The notes beneath the pieces were generated by a model. It did no database searches. It saw only the letters and a list, made by a program, of their open reading frames with translations, and had not been told where the DNA came from. Shown here one piece after another: positions 34,978 to 44,128 of a stretch of DNA of 64,000 bases (position 1 is its first letter; each line of letters begins with the position of its first letter). The DNA comes from CSP1-4 sp963777975 (lineage in GTDB: Bacteria > Chloroflexota > Limnocylindria > Limnocylindrales > CSP1-4): the NCBI GenBank assembly GCA_963777975.1, contig CAVZSO010000005.1, positions 62,001 through 126,000 on the forward strand, written 5' to 3'. Position numbers and translations under genes: made by a program.

Positions 34978-36139
34978 CTACTTCACGAACGCGAAGTCGC
35001 CGTGCATCGAGCCGTAGTGGCCCGGAAGGGTGCAGGCGAACTGGAGCGGATCGGTCGACTCGAAGGTGTAGGTCACCTCCTTGGTGCCGCTCGAGAAGGT
35101 CGGGATGCCGGGCAGGTCCGGCTTCGGGTTGTTGGCGCTCAGCGCGTCAGCCGGCCCGAGGTAGAAGTTGTGATCGAAGCCGGCCGTGTTGGTGACCTTG
35201 AAGGTGACGGTCTCACCGGCCACGACAGGGATCGAGGCGACCTTGGTGCCGGCCGGATCGGTGATCTGGAGCGTGCCGGTCTCGTTCAGCTCGATGACCC
35301 GAGGCTTGTCCTTCGTGCCCGGCGTATCGACGGTCCCGCCGCCGGCGGCTGCCGCCACCCTCGTTCGGGCCGCCGACGAGCGGACCGTCCGGGTCGCGCC
35401 AGCAGGCCGGGTACGGCGTCGCACTGGGCGCCGGCTTGAAGTTCGGGTCCCGCCAGCCATGGACGTCGATCGGTTCCGGCGTCGGGCCGACCTCGCCTTC
35501 GGCGGTATGCGGCTGGTAGGTCCAGGTCGTCTCGTTGGTCGCGCCAAGGAAGGCCACGATCTCCTCGATCTGGCGGTAGTTGAGCGGACCGATGGGCTGG
35601 GCCCAGACCGGCATCACGCTCTTGGCGTCGCCGCACACCAGCCGGCCACCGTTCTGCAGGACGGCGGTGATGTAGGTCGGGTTGAGGTGCCCGGTGCCCG
35701 GATCGCCGGTCGGCGTGTACGAGTTGTAGAGGGCCATCTGGTCGTTGAGCGGCGCCCCGACACCGCCCTTGCCGTCCACGCCGTGGCAGGCCGAGCAGTT
35801 CGTCTGGAAGAGCGCGTAGCCACGCGAGACGTCGGTGATGTACTGCTCCTGGCCGACCCGTTCCATGTCACCAGAGATGCCCAGCGCCGGCACGCCGATG
35901 GCGTAGAACCAATAGAGCGGGATGAAGAAGACGAGGATGAAGACGCCCAGGAAGGCGATGCGACGCGCGTTGCCGCTCTGGCGCACGATCTGTGCGCCGC
36001 GCTCCTCGGTCAGCTCGACGCGATGGGTGCGCTCTCCGGCGTCGAAGCGCTCGACGCCCAGCGGGCTGTCCTCGCGCGGCGCGACGTCGCTGCCAGGCTC
36101 GCGCGGCGTCAGCTCGCGCCCGGTCAGGTCGTCACTCAT
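34978..36139 (-). CDS. Membrane-anchored cytochrome c fused to a cupredoxin domain (one frameshift)
   Basis: ATG 36139 overlaps the Rieske stop (ATGA). After a polar N-terminus a helix spans about residues 62-82, followed by a class I cytochrome c domain with C115-S-A-C118-H119 and a Met region SVMPVWAQPIG. A linker (GPTPEPIDVHGWRDP) leads to a frameshift near 35365, after which a cupredoxin domain with DHNFYLGPADAL and the copper loop ACTLPGHYGSMHG completes the protein (about 385 residues). It probably takes electrons from the Rieske protein and hands them to the oxidase or a soluble carrier. The heme-plus-copper combination in one chain is uncommon. Confidence 0.8.
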
Positions 36140-36807
36140 ATGCAACCCGTCGGGCTCGTCGGCGGGATGAGGCCCGGCTGTCCGAGCGCGATGGGCAGTG
36201 GCCCGAGCGTGATGGCGGCCGTATTGACGGTCAGCACGCCATCGGCGCTGACGACCGTTGCGAAGCGGTCGAGGCTGCGCGGGGCTGGACCGAGCTTGTC
36301 GATCTTGGTCCCCAGCCGGTCATAGCGCGAGCCATGGCAGGCGCACTCGAACCAGTGGTTCTTGGTGCAGAAGTTCGGCTTGCAGCCGAGATGTGGGCAG
36401 CGCTGATAGAGGGCCCGGACGTTGATGTCGATGCCCGAGCCGTCGCTGCTCTCGCCGGGGATGAAGCCGCGCGAGGTGTCGATGAGCTGGACGTAGGCCC
36501 GGGCGATCTGGAAGTAGGCCGGCGCGCCATCCTCGAGCGTCGTGCCGGCCACGGCGGGCGCGGCGTTGACATCGGTGATCGTGCCCAGCGTCACCAGGCT
36601 GCCGAAGCCGCCGTGCAGGTTCGGCCACATGAAGCCGATCGTGCCGGCCAAACCTTCCGTCAGCCAAAGCAATACACCGGCGCCGAGCGAGCGGCGCAGC
36701 AGCGTCCGCCGCGACAGCCCGGCGGCACGACCATGGCGAAGCGAGGCCAGGGACTCGCGGGTCAGCGTCTGCGGTTCTTCGGCCGCGCCGAGCTTCCAGT
36801 TGCCCAT
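36136..36807 (-). CDS. Rieske iron-sulfur protein of a cytochrome bc-type complex
   Basis: The 223-residue protein has a twin-arginine-like segment LSRRTLLRRS (33-34) before its anchor helix, then the Rieske domain. Box I is C137-P-H139-L-G-C142 and box II C155-A-C157-H158-G-S; C137, H139, C155 and H158 would bind the [2Fe-2S] cluster and C142-C157 form the disulfide. The stretch between the boxes is short, with an additional Cys (NFCTKN). It follows the subunit IV gene by 13 bp and overlaps the cytochrome gene, as expected for a quinol:cytochrome c oxidoreductase. Confidence 0.92.
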   Translation of the reverse strand: MGNWKLGAAEEPQTLTRESLASLRHGRAAGLSRRTLLRRSLGAGVLLWLTEGLAGTIGFMWPNLHGGFGSLVTLGTITDVNAAPAVAGTTLEDGAPAYFQIARAYVQLIDTSRGFIPGESSDGSGIDINVRALYQRCPHLGCKPNFCTKNHWFECACHGSRYDRLGTKIDKLGPAPRSLDRFATVVSADGVLTVNTAAITLGPLPIALGQPGLIPPTSPTGCI

Positions 36808-36820
36808 CAGTCCGCCGTCC

Positions 36821-37465
36821 TCACAGCGCGAAGAAGAGGCCGTCGACCCACGGCAGGGACCAGGCGTAGCCGGGACCGCGGAAGAAGGCCCCGATGAAGG
36901 TCACGACCAGCCCGGAGACGCAGAAGATGGTGAAGATCATGACGCCCGTCTTGCGGTCGCTCGGTCGCGGCGACCCCCCGTCACCGCGCGGGCCGCGGTC
37001 GATGTAGGGCACCAACCCGGCGCCGACCAGGATGAACGCCACGCCGAGCACGCCGACCACGGTCGGATGGAAGTAGACGAGCAGCTCCTGGAGACCGACC
37101 AGGTACCAGGGCGCCTTGGTCACCGGCGGCGTGACCGCGCTGTTGGCCAGCTCCTCGAGCGGGGCGTTGATGAAGACGCCCATGACGATGAGGAAGACGC
37201 TGATCACGGCCGCCGCGAAGAACTCGATGGCCAACAGGTGCGGCCAGGTCAGGACCGTGTCGTCCGGTTCCTTCTGGACGCGCACGACGGCGTCCTGCTT
37301 GACCAGCGCCAGCAGGCGGTAGGGCCGGGCAGCCATCGGCACGCGCTGCTTGTCGATCTCGGTCGTGCGCCGCTCGGGTGGCGCGGCGGGCACGCTGGTC
37401 CGGCGCGCCGGCGCCTCGGGCGCAGCGGGCGGGGTCGGTGCCGGCAGGCGGGTCTCGTCGGTCAT
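36821..37465 (-). CDS. Cytochrome b C-terminal part, subunit IV (PetD-like)
   Basis: The 214-residue protein is the second half of a split cytochrome b. A Pro/Ala-rich N-terminus of about 40 residues precedes DTVLTWPHLLAIEF, then the helix ISVFLIVMGVFINAPL, the Qo-side loop with PVTKAPWYLVGLQELLVYF, and two further helices. The APWY-x3-LQELL segment is typical of subunit IV of b6f and of Gram-positive QcrC-like proteins. The PEWY-type motif of the Qo site is not evident in canonical form; the loop reads TKAPWYLV. It lies 22 bp after the cytochrome b6 gene. Confidence 0.88.
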   Translation of the reverse strand: MTDETRLPAPTPPAAPEAPARRTSVPAAPPERRTTEIDKQRVPMAARPYRLLALVKQDAVVRVQKEPDDTVLTWPHLLAIEFFAAAVISVFLIVMGVFINAPLEELANSAVTPPVTKAPWYLVGLQELLVYFHPTVVGVLGVAFILVGAGLVPYIDRGPRGDGGSPRPSDRKTGVMIFTIFCVSGLVVTFIGAFFRGPGYAWSLPWVDGLFFAL

Positions 37466-37486
37466 CGGGCGCTCGCGTCCATCCGC

Positions 37487-38215
37487 CTACAGCGGCCCGG
37501 AGATGCCGCCGTCCTTCCGGATCCGCCAGAAGTGGACGGCCAGGAAGAACGCCGCGGTCAAGGGCAGGAAGACGACGTGCAGGACATAGAAGCGCAGGAG
37601 GGTGTTCTGGCCGACCTCGAGGCCACCGAAGATGAGCAGCTTGGAGACGGTGTTGAAGACCGGCGCGCTCTCCGCGAAGTTGAAGCCGATGGTGATGGCC
37701 CAGTAGGCGATCTGGTCCCAGGGCAGCAGATAGCCGGTGTAGGACAGGAAGATGGTCAGGAAGAGGAGCACGACCCCGACCACCCAGTTGAACTCACGCG
37801 GCGGCTTGTAGGCCCCGTGATAGAAGACCCGCATCATGTGCAGGAAGACGAAGAAGACCATCAGGTGGGCGGCCCAGCGGTGGACGTTGCGGGTCAACAG
37901 CCCGAAGAGGACCTCCGACTGGATGCGCAGGATGTCGTTGTAGGCCTGCGTCGCCGACGGCACGTAGAAGAACATCAGGTAGACGCCGGTGATGGTCAGC
38001 GCGAGGAAGAGGAAGAAGGACAGCCCGCCGAGGCAGAAGGTGTAGGCGAACTTGACCGCGTGCTGTCGAACACGCACCGGGTGGAGGTGGAGGAAGACGT
38101 TGTTCATGACCGCCATCGCCCGCGACCGCTCGTCGGCGGGATAGGGCTGACGGAAGATCGAACGCCAAGCTGCGCTGCGGCGGATCGACTGGTCGACCCG
38201 CTCCAGGAAGCTCAC
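37487..38215 (-). CDS. Cytochrome b6-type heme protein (N-terminal cytochrome b)
   Basis: Four heme-ligand histidines are at H112 and H126 (VHRWAAHLMVFFVFLH) and H213 and H228 (LHVVFLPLTAAFFLAVH); spacings of 13 and 14 residues match b6 rather than mitochondrial cytochrome b. The C-terminus RIRKDGGISGPL is also b6-like. C61 in TFCLGGLSF aligns with the Cys that binds the extra heme c(i/n) in b6f and Bacillus-type complexes. The 242-residue length is slightly above b6 because of the N-terminus. The start overlaps the stop of the preceding oxidoreductase by four bases. Confidence 0.93.
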   Translation of the reverse strand: MSFLERVDQSIRRSAAWRSIFRQPYPADERSRAMAVMNNVFLHLHPVRVRQHAVKFAYTFCLGGLSFFLFLALTITGVYLMFFYVPSATQAYNDILRIQSEVLFGLLTRNVHRWAAHLMVFFVFLHMMRVFYHGAYKPPREFNWVVGVVLLFLTIFLSYTGYLLPWDQIAYWAITIGFNFAESAPVFNTVSKLLIFGGLEVGQNTLLRFYVLHVVFLPLTAAFFLAVHFWRIRKDGGISGPL

Positions 38216-40057
38216 CGGATGACTCCTCCCGTGACCGGTGCGTTGCCCAGCCCGGCCAGGCCGAGCTGCGCGTCCCGATAGCTCTCCTTGTAGAGGCGTC
38301 CGTCGCTGCTCACCTCCTGCAGCTCGAACCGCTCCATGGTAATGGCGTCATAGGGGCATCGCTTGACGCACAGCGCGCAGCGGATGCAGCGCTCCTCGTC
38401 GAGGACCATGGCCGCGCCCTGATCCCAGCCGTAGGCATCGACGAGCTCCGGCAGCGCGCCTTCGGCCTTCATCTGGCTGACGTCGATCATGTGGATGACG
38501 CCCTCCGGGACAGACGTCCGCGCAGGCTCCGCAGAGCACACACCGGAAGGGGTCGAACCAGATGTTGTAGTTGCACATCAGGCAGCGGGTCGACTCGGCG
38601 ACCGCCTCGGTCACGCCGTAGCCCTGCTCGACCTGGGTGTTGAAGTTGACGACCGGATCGGTCGAGGGGATGCGGTCCTGGAGTGGCGTCATGGGCACGT
38701 GCTGGCGCGGCAGGACGTCGTACAGCTCGGGCATCTCGTGGCGCCAGGAGCTGACGATGCGCACGTTCGCGTCGACCCGCACGGTGCTCCGACCAGCCAG
38801 GTAGCGATCGATGGCATAGGCGCACTTCTTGCCGTGGCCCGCGGCCTCGATGAGCGTCGTCGGGCCGGTCACGAAGTCGCCACAGGCGAAGACGCCCTTG
38901 ACGTTCGACGCGTAGGTGCCAGGGTCGACCTTGACCCGACCGCGGTTGATCTCGAAGCTCGACTCGACCGGCAGGAAGGTGTTGTCGGCCGCCTGGCTGA
39001 CGGCCGGGATGACGGTCTGAGCGGCGATGACGAACTCGGAGCCTGCGATGGGCACTGGCGAGCGGCGGCCGGTCGCGTCAGGCTCGCCGAGGCGATTGCG
39101 GATGAAGCGCACGCCGGTCACCTTGCCGTCCTCGCCGAGCACCTCGACGGGGCTGGCCAGGAACTCCATGCGCACGCCCTCGCGCTCGGTCTCGCCGAGC
39201 TCCTCCTCGTCGACGACCAGCTCGGAACGCGTTCGCCGGTAGGCGATGGTCACGTTCGCGGCGCCGTGGCGCAGGCTCGTGCGCGAGCAGTCCATGGCCG
39301 TGTAGCCGCCGCCGATGACGACCACGTCGCTGCCCACCTCGAGCGCCTGGCCGAGGTTGGCCTTCTTCATGAAGTCGACGCCGTACTGGATGCCCTCGAG
39401 ATCCGAGCCCGGGACGTCCAACCCGACCGGATCCATCGCGCCGGCGCAGATGGCGATGGCATCGAAGTCGGCCTGGAGCTGCTCGAAGGTGATGTCGCGC
39501 CCGATACGGGTGTCGAATCGGAAGCGCACGCCCAGCCGCTCGACGAGCCGAACGTCCATCTCGATCGCCTCGCGCGGCAGTCGGAAGGCGGGCACGCCGA
39601 TGAGCATCGTGCCGCCGGCGAAGGGCAGCTCGTCGAAGACCGTGACCTGGTGGCCGGCCGTGGCCAGCTCGCGGGCGACGGCGATGCCGGCTGGGCCGGC
39701 GCCGACGACGGCGACCTTCGTGTCCTGCGGCGTGATGATCGGCACCTCGTCCGGGATGCCCGACGCCTCGTGCCACTCGACGAGGAAGCGCTTCATGGCC
39801 CGGATGGCCAGCGGCCGGTCGATGTCGCCCCGGCGGCAGGCTCGTTCACAGGGCGCGGAGCAGACGTAGGCGCACATGGCGGCCACCGGGTTGGGCTCGC
39901 GCGAGAGCACGTAGCCCTCCTCGAAGCGGCCTTCGGCGGCGAGGTTCAGGTAGCCACGACAGTTGGTGCCGACCGGGCAGGCTTCCTGGCACTCGATGTT
40001 GCACTGAAGCCAGGACGCATTGACGGGCTGGACGAGGAAGTCCTGGTCGATAGCCAC
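38212..40057 (-). CDS. FAD- and Fe-S-containing oxidoreductase (GltD-like) heading the bc operon, one frameshift
   Basis: GTG 40057 gives AIDQDFLVQPVNASWLQC. The N-terminal domain has GltD-type cluster cysteines (CNIECQEACPVGTNC; CAYVCSAPCERAC), then an FAD motif VAVVGAGPAGIAVAREL, an NAD(P) motif VVVIGGGYTAMDC and the FAD-closing GVFACGDFVTGPTTLIEA. The C-terminal part holds RCLMC ... RCVLCGACADVCP, a frameshift near 38505-38510, and RCIRCALCVKRCPYDAI, that is ferredoxin-like [4Fe-4S] sites. Joined length is about 615 residues. It overlaps cytochrome b6, so it probably feeds electrons from NAD(P)H or ferredoxin into the bc complex or quinone pool. Confidence 0.82.
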
Positions 40058-40297
40058 GGGCAGGTGCGACGCCTTTCCGATGCGCTGGGGGGCGAGGTCG
40101 GGGGGCTGGCGGACAGGCCGGAATCTACCATCCCGACCGTGCCCCACGCGCGGGCTGGCGGTCGTCCGCGCCTCGGCGCTGCCTCCATGGACCGCTCCGG
40201 CTACGCGGCCGATGGTCAGGTTGACGCCCCGAGTGGTCGCAGCTACGCTCAGGCTCACGATGCGAGCCGCCCAGCCCGGGTCGATCCGGATCGACCG

Positions 40298-41831
40298 GTG
40301 AACGCCGCCGAGATCCTCTTCCTGGCCATCGGCCTCTGCCTCGGCGTCGCCGTCGGCGCGGCGCTCCTGGACCTGATCCGGGCTCGGCCTGCCCCGCGCG
40401 AGGTCCGGCTGACGATCACGCGCAATGCCCTGCCGGAGCGGGAGGCGGCCATCGATCTCGAGCATGCCCCGCTCGTCGAGCGCGTGCCGATCCGGGTGGC
40501 GCGCGGCGTCGACCCGGCGTACGCTGCCATCCGGCAGGGCGACGAGCCGGCCATGGTCGGCGCCGTGGCGGTCAGCGCGGCAGCTGCAAAGCGATCCGGT
40601 GACGCCGGAACGATGTCGGAAGGACGGACCGCGGTGGCGATGGCCGACGACGAGGGCACGATGGAGTCGGGCGCGGGGCCGTCCGCGGTCGCCGGCGCGC
40701 CGGAGCCGGGCCTCGGGGCCGCCTTCGATGCCGACGACCCCTGTGCCGCCCAGCGACGCCTGGCCGATGAGCGCTGTGCGGTCGCCGCGCATGCCAACGA
40801 GCAGGCCGAGGCCGCCGCAACCAACCTCAGGAACGCCAAACGAGCGTACGACGATGTCGCGCGCCGCATGGATGAGGCGCATGAGCGGACCGATCCGCGC
40901 GCCGTCGGCGCCGCGAAGGAGGCCGCCCGGCAGGCCTTCAGGAGTGGACGAGAGCGGGCGTCATCGCGCTCGGACCTGGAGCTGGCGGCGACCGTCTGGC
41001 TGACCGAGATCAACCGCATCAACCTCTCGACCCGGGACGCGTCGCTGCTCATCGCCCGTGAGCAGTCCGATGCCGCGCTGCTGCTCACGTCGATCGAGCG
41101 CCAGGCGCTCGAGGCCGATGCCGCCCGCATCACCGCCGAGGCCGCCGAGGAGGCCTGCGCAGAGGCCCAGGTCGCGCTGGCAGCCTGCGCGGCCGGCGAT
41201 CGGCAGGCGGCGGCTCGTCCGTCGACAGCGCCCAGTACGCGTGTCCCTGACCACCGCCATCTGGGACCGCGAGGGCGGCCACCAGCCGGAGATCGTCCGG
41301 CTGCTGCGCGGCGAGACCGCCGCTCGCGAGCGCCTCGTGGCACGGCTGGCCGGCTCCGACCCCGAGGAGCAACGGCGCTACCAGCTCTGGCTCAGCGAGC
41401 TGGTCGATGCCATCTTCGCGGGCAGTATCGAGACCGCCGTCCTGGACTTCCCGGACGAACACCCGTTCTGGTCGGCGTTCGACCGCGCCCAGAGCCGGGA
41501 CATCACGGTCGCGCTGGCCTCGCTCGGCTATCGCTTCGATGGTCTCGGCGGCTTCGCTTCGGATCGGGTGCCCGGCCAGCGCGAGCTGGCCCTGGCCGTC
41601 GGCTACGCCGCCCTCGACCCCATGCGCATCCGTCAGTGGCCGACGGTGACCGAGATGCCCGACCTCTTCCGCGATGTGACCGTGGCCGCCGACGAGTTCC
41701 TGGCGACGCGCGCGCCGGACCTGGACCTGGGCGAGATGGTGGCCGTCCTCGGGCGCCGCTCGGAGCAGCTCTCGGAGCTCTGGAATCACTGGGCGCAGGT
41801 TCGCCCGCTGCTCCTCTTGGTCACGGAGTAG
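40298..41831 (+). CDS. Membrane-anchored coiled-coil protein of unknown function (probable frameshift; may be two genes)
   Basis: GTG 40298 starts with a helix (EILFLAIGLCLGVAVGAALL), then a variable Ala-rich linker and a long Ala/Glu/Arg coiled coil with several Cys (DDPCAAQRRLADERC ... ACAEAQVALAACAAG). The frame then runs into shadow sequence without stopping, while another frame opens at GTG 41241 with SLTTAIWDREGGHQPEIVRLL and continues about 195 coherent residues to 41831. Either a base is lost near 41200-41245 and this is one protein of about 510 residues, or two genes abut. I recognise neither half. It is divergent from the bc operon. Confidence 0.55.
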
Positions 41832-41896
41832 CGGTTCCGGCGAGGTCATCGGACCGCGCCGCGGCTGCCGGCTGACGCCGACGGCGCCGGCGCTGC

Positions 41897-42625
41897 TCAG
41901 TCGAGGGCGATGACCCGGAAGGCCTCGGCGCCATCGACGCCGTGCGCCTTGCCGTCCTCGGCGGCCCACTCCCGCACCCGCGACTCGAGCTTTTCGGGCT
42001 CACGGACCTGGCTGCGGTGCTCGCGCAGGGCGGCGATCTTGCGCTCGACCGTGGCGCTCACGTCGACCCATGCGGTGGGTTGCTCGGTCCAGAAGAGGAT
42101 CAAGCGGCCGACCGCGTGGACAGCGAGACCTTCGCGCGCCAGGTGCGGAAAGGCCATCGGGTTGCGCGCAGCCGGATAGACGGCGTCGACCGCCGCCATC
42201 GCCGCCGCACGATGATCCGTGTGCTGGATGTACCCGTCGGCGTGGAAGAGGATGGTCGGGTCGAAGGTCAGCACCGCGTCCGGACGAGACGTCCGGATGC
42301 AGCGCACGAGCTGCTCGCGCAGCGCCAGGTCGTTCTCCAGAGCCCCATCCGGCCGGTGCAGGAAGGTCACCTCGCGATAGCCGATGATCGCCGCGGCGGC
42401 CCGCTGCTCGGCTTCGCGAAGACGCGCCAGCTCGAGGGGGTCGGTGGCCGGATCGTCGGCCCCGGCGTCACCGCTCGTGCAGCACACGAGATCGCCGACC
42501 GAGCCCTCGTCGATCCACCGGGCGACGGTCGCCGCCGGCCCGAAGTCCGCGTCGTCGGGGTGGGCGACGATGACCATGAAGCGCTCCGGTCGGTCGGTCA
42601 GCGGCGCCAGCTCGTTCGCCGTCAT
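41897..42625 (-). CDS. PIG-L/LmbE family deacetylase
   Basis: ATG 42625 gives a 242-residue zinc hydrolase with the AHPDD motif (H22-P-D24-D25) and the third ligand region HTDHRA (H135, D137, H138). Members deacetylate N-acetylglucosaminyl compounds, including mycothiol and bacillithiol precursors; no glycosyltransferase is nearby to show which. VCCTSGDAGADDP and REAEQRAAAAIIG are also family-typical. The frame extends upstream to 42769 through a small direct repeat, but the upstream part is not protein-like. The gene is probably transcribed alone, next to bcp. Confidence 0.86.
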   Translation of the reverse strand: MTANELAPLTDRPERFMVIVAHPDDADFGPAATVARWIDEGSVGDLVCCTSGDAGADDPATDPLELARLREAEQRAAAAIIGYREVTFLHRPDGALENDLALREQLVRCIRTSRPDAVLTFDPTILFHADGYIQHTDHRAAAMAAVDAVYPAARNPMAFPHLAREGLAVHAVGRLILFWTEQPTAWVDVSATVERKIAALREHRSQVREPEKLESRVREWAAEDGKAHGVDGAEAFRVIALD

Positions 42626-42692
42626 GGTCGACCGAGGCGCCCGCGAGACGGTCCGGCACTTCGTGGATCCGGCCGGCCGGCATGGATCCCCG

Positions 42693-42730
42693 TGCCACGA
42701 TGCGCCCTTTGCATGCCACGATGCGCCTTT
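42693..42730. repeat. Short direct repeat upstream of the PIG-L gene
   Basis: TGCCACGATGCGCCCTTT (42693-42710) and TGCCACGATGCGCCTTT (42714-42730) are tandem copies 21 bp apart, one C shorter in the second. Two helical turns of spacing fit a two-site protein-binding region, but no regulator is known. It lies 68-105 bp before the PIG-L start and 70 bp from the bcp end. Confidence 0.5.
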
Positions 42731-42800
42731 GATAGACTCCGGTCCGAGGCGTCGCTCGTTTCCCCCCACGAGCGATGCCTCGCTCGATTCCGGCGCCCCA

Positions 42801-43286
42801 TCAGGCCGCGCGGGCGGCGTCGATGACAGCCAGGACCTCGTCCGGGTGGCCCTCGGGCTTGACCTTCTCCCAGGTCTTCGCGATGCGCCCGTCGGCGTCG
42901 ATCAGGAAGGTGCGACGCGCCACGCCCATGTACGTGCGGCCGTATTGCTGCTTCTCGACCCAGCTCCCGTAGGCGTCGGCGACGGTGTGATCGGCGTCGA
43001 TCAAGAGCGGGAACCCCAGCCCGTACTTGGCGCGGAAGGCGGCCTTGCTGGCGGCGTCCTGCGGGCTGACGCCCCAGACGACGGCATCCCGCTCGCTGAA
43101 GTCGGCCGCCGTGTCGCGGAAGCCACACGCTTCGATCGTGCAGCCCGGCGTGTCGTCCTTGGGATAGAAGTAGAGCACCACCCAGTGGCCACGCTGCTCC
43201 GCCAGGCGATGGATGACGCCATCGCCGTCGGCCAGCGCGATGTCTGGCGCGACCTGACCAGGCTGCGGGACGACGGGCTCGCTCAT
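42801..43286 (-). CDS. bcp: Peroxiredoxin, Bcp/PrxQ type
   Basis: The 161-residue thiol peroxidase reduces hydrogen peroxide and organic peroxides. Peroxidatic Cys49 and resolving Cys54 lie in TPGCTIEACGFRD, the C-x4-C arrangement of PrxQ; the active-site Thr and the downstream VVWGVSPQDAASKAAF and RRTFLIDADGRI are conserved. ATG 43286 has a natural N-terminus (PGQVAPDIALADGDG). It is transcribed alone between the PIG-L gene and the thiamine transporter operon. Confidence 0.92.
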   Translation of the reverse strand: MSEPVVPQPGQVAPDIALADGDGVIHRLAEQRGHWVVLYFYPKDDTPGCTIEACGFRDTAADFSERDAVVWGVSPQDAASKAAFRAKYGLGFPLLIDADHTVADAYGSWVEKQQYGRTYMGVARRTFLIDADGRIAKTWEKVKPEGHPDEVLAVIDAARAA

Positions 43287-43360
43287 GGGCGGAAGTCTAC
43301 CGCGACCCTCTATCGGGCACGGACGCGCTCAGGCTGGCCCGCCGGCGGCGCGCCGGTCCG

Positions 43361-44128
43361 TCAGGCGATCAGGGTCGGCCCGACGACGACCACGACGATC
43401 GCGACGCCTCCGACCCCCACCAGCAGGTCGCGAATGCCCCAGGCCAGGGGTCGATAGGCGCTGCGTCGGCCCCGGCCGAAGCCCCGGGCGTCCATGGCCA
43501 CACCCAGTCGTTCCGCGTGCCGGATGGCCAGCACCAGGAGCGCGACGAGCAGGCGGGGATGGAGGTCGGAGCGCAGTCCGCGCAGGGCCCGTGCCTCCCG
43601 AAGCGCCCGCAGATCGCCAGCCAGGCGTGGCAACGCGCCGTAGGCGGCCAGGGCGCCGTAGGCGAATCGGTCGGAGACGCCCGCCTGTTGGACGAGGCTG
43701 TCGACCAGGGCGGTCGGGCTGGTCGTCGTCGCGTAGGCGATGCTGATCGCCCCGATGGCGAGCAGGCGAGCGCCGACCAGCAGCCCCGCCTCGACCCCGG
43801 CGACGGAGATGACGACGGGACCGAGCTCGAGCACCGTGATCGCGCCGGGTCGTCCGTTGCCGACGGCGAAGACCGCGGCGAAGAAGGCGACTCCACAGGC
43901 GGCGATGGCGAGCGGCGCCAGCCCTTGCAGGATCACGCGCACGGGCACCGAGCCGAGCGATGCGGCAGCCAGCAGGCCGACCAGCCCCATGACCAGCGAT
44001 GCGCGTGGGTCAGGCGTCGCGACGACGCCGAGCAGCCAGGTCACGACGACGAGCAGCTTGACCAGGGCACTCGTTCGGCCGAGGAACGACGTGGCTCGCA
44101 CGTCGTCCGCCAGCCCGATGCCGATCAC
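43361..44128 (-). CDS. ykoC: ECF transporter T component (YkoC-like, thiamine-linked)
   Basis: The 255-residue EcfT protein has five to six helices and the coupling motif AMDARGFGRGRR near the C-terminus (the second A-R-G motif of EcfT), with REARALRGL as the first. It couples the ATPases to the substrate-binding subunit. GTG 44128 overlaps the ATPase stop (GTGA); although the frame is open through the ATPase gene, that part belongs to the ATPase. It is the last gene of the TPP-riboswitch operon thiN-ykoE-ykoD-ykoC. Confidence 0.85.
   Translation of the reverse strand: MIGIGLADDVRATSFLGRTSALVKLLVVVTWLLGVVATPDPRASLVMGLVGLLAAASLGSVPVRVILQGLAPLAIAACGVAFFAAVFAVGNGRPGAITVLELGPVVISVAGVEAGLLVGARLLAIGAISIAYATTTSPTALVDSLVQQAGVSDRFAYGALAAYGALPRLAGDLRALREARALRGLRSDLHPRLLVALLVLAIRHAERLGVAMDARGFGRGRRSAYRPLAWGIRDLLVGVGGVAIVVVVVGPTLIA

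Noticed and set aside
36542..38281. 579-residue open frame opposite the Rieske, subunit IV and b6 genes
   Set aside because: Same antisense effect; the minus strand holds genes with clear heme and iron-sulfur motifs.
38489..40297. First 600 residues of a long plus-strand frame
   Set aside because: Antisense to the GltD-like oxidoreductase; only the part from GTG 40298 on looks like protein.
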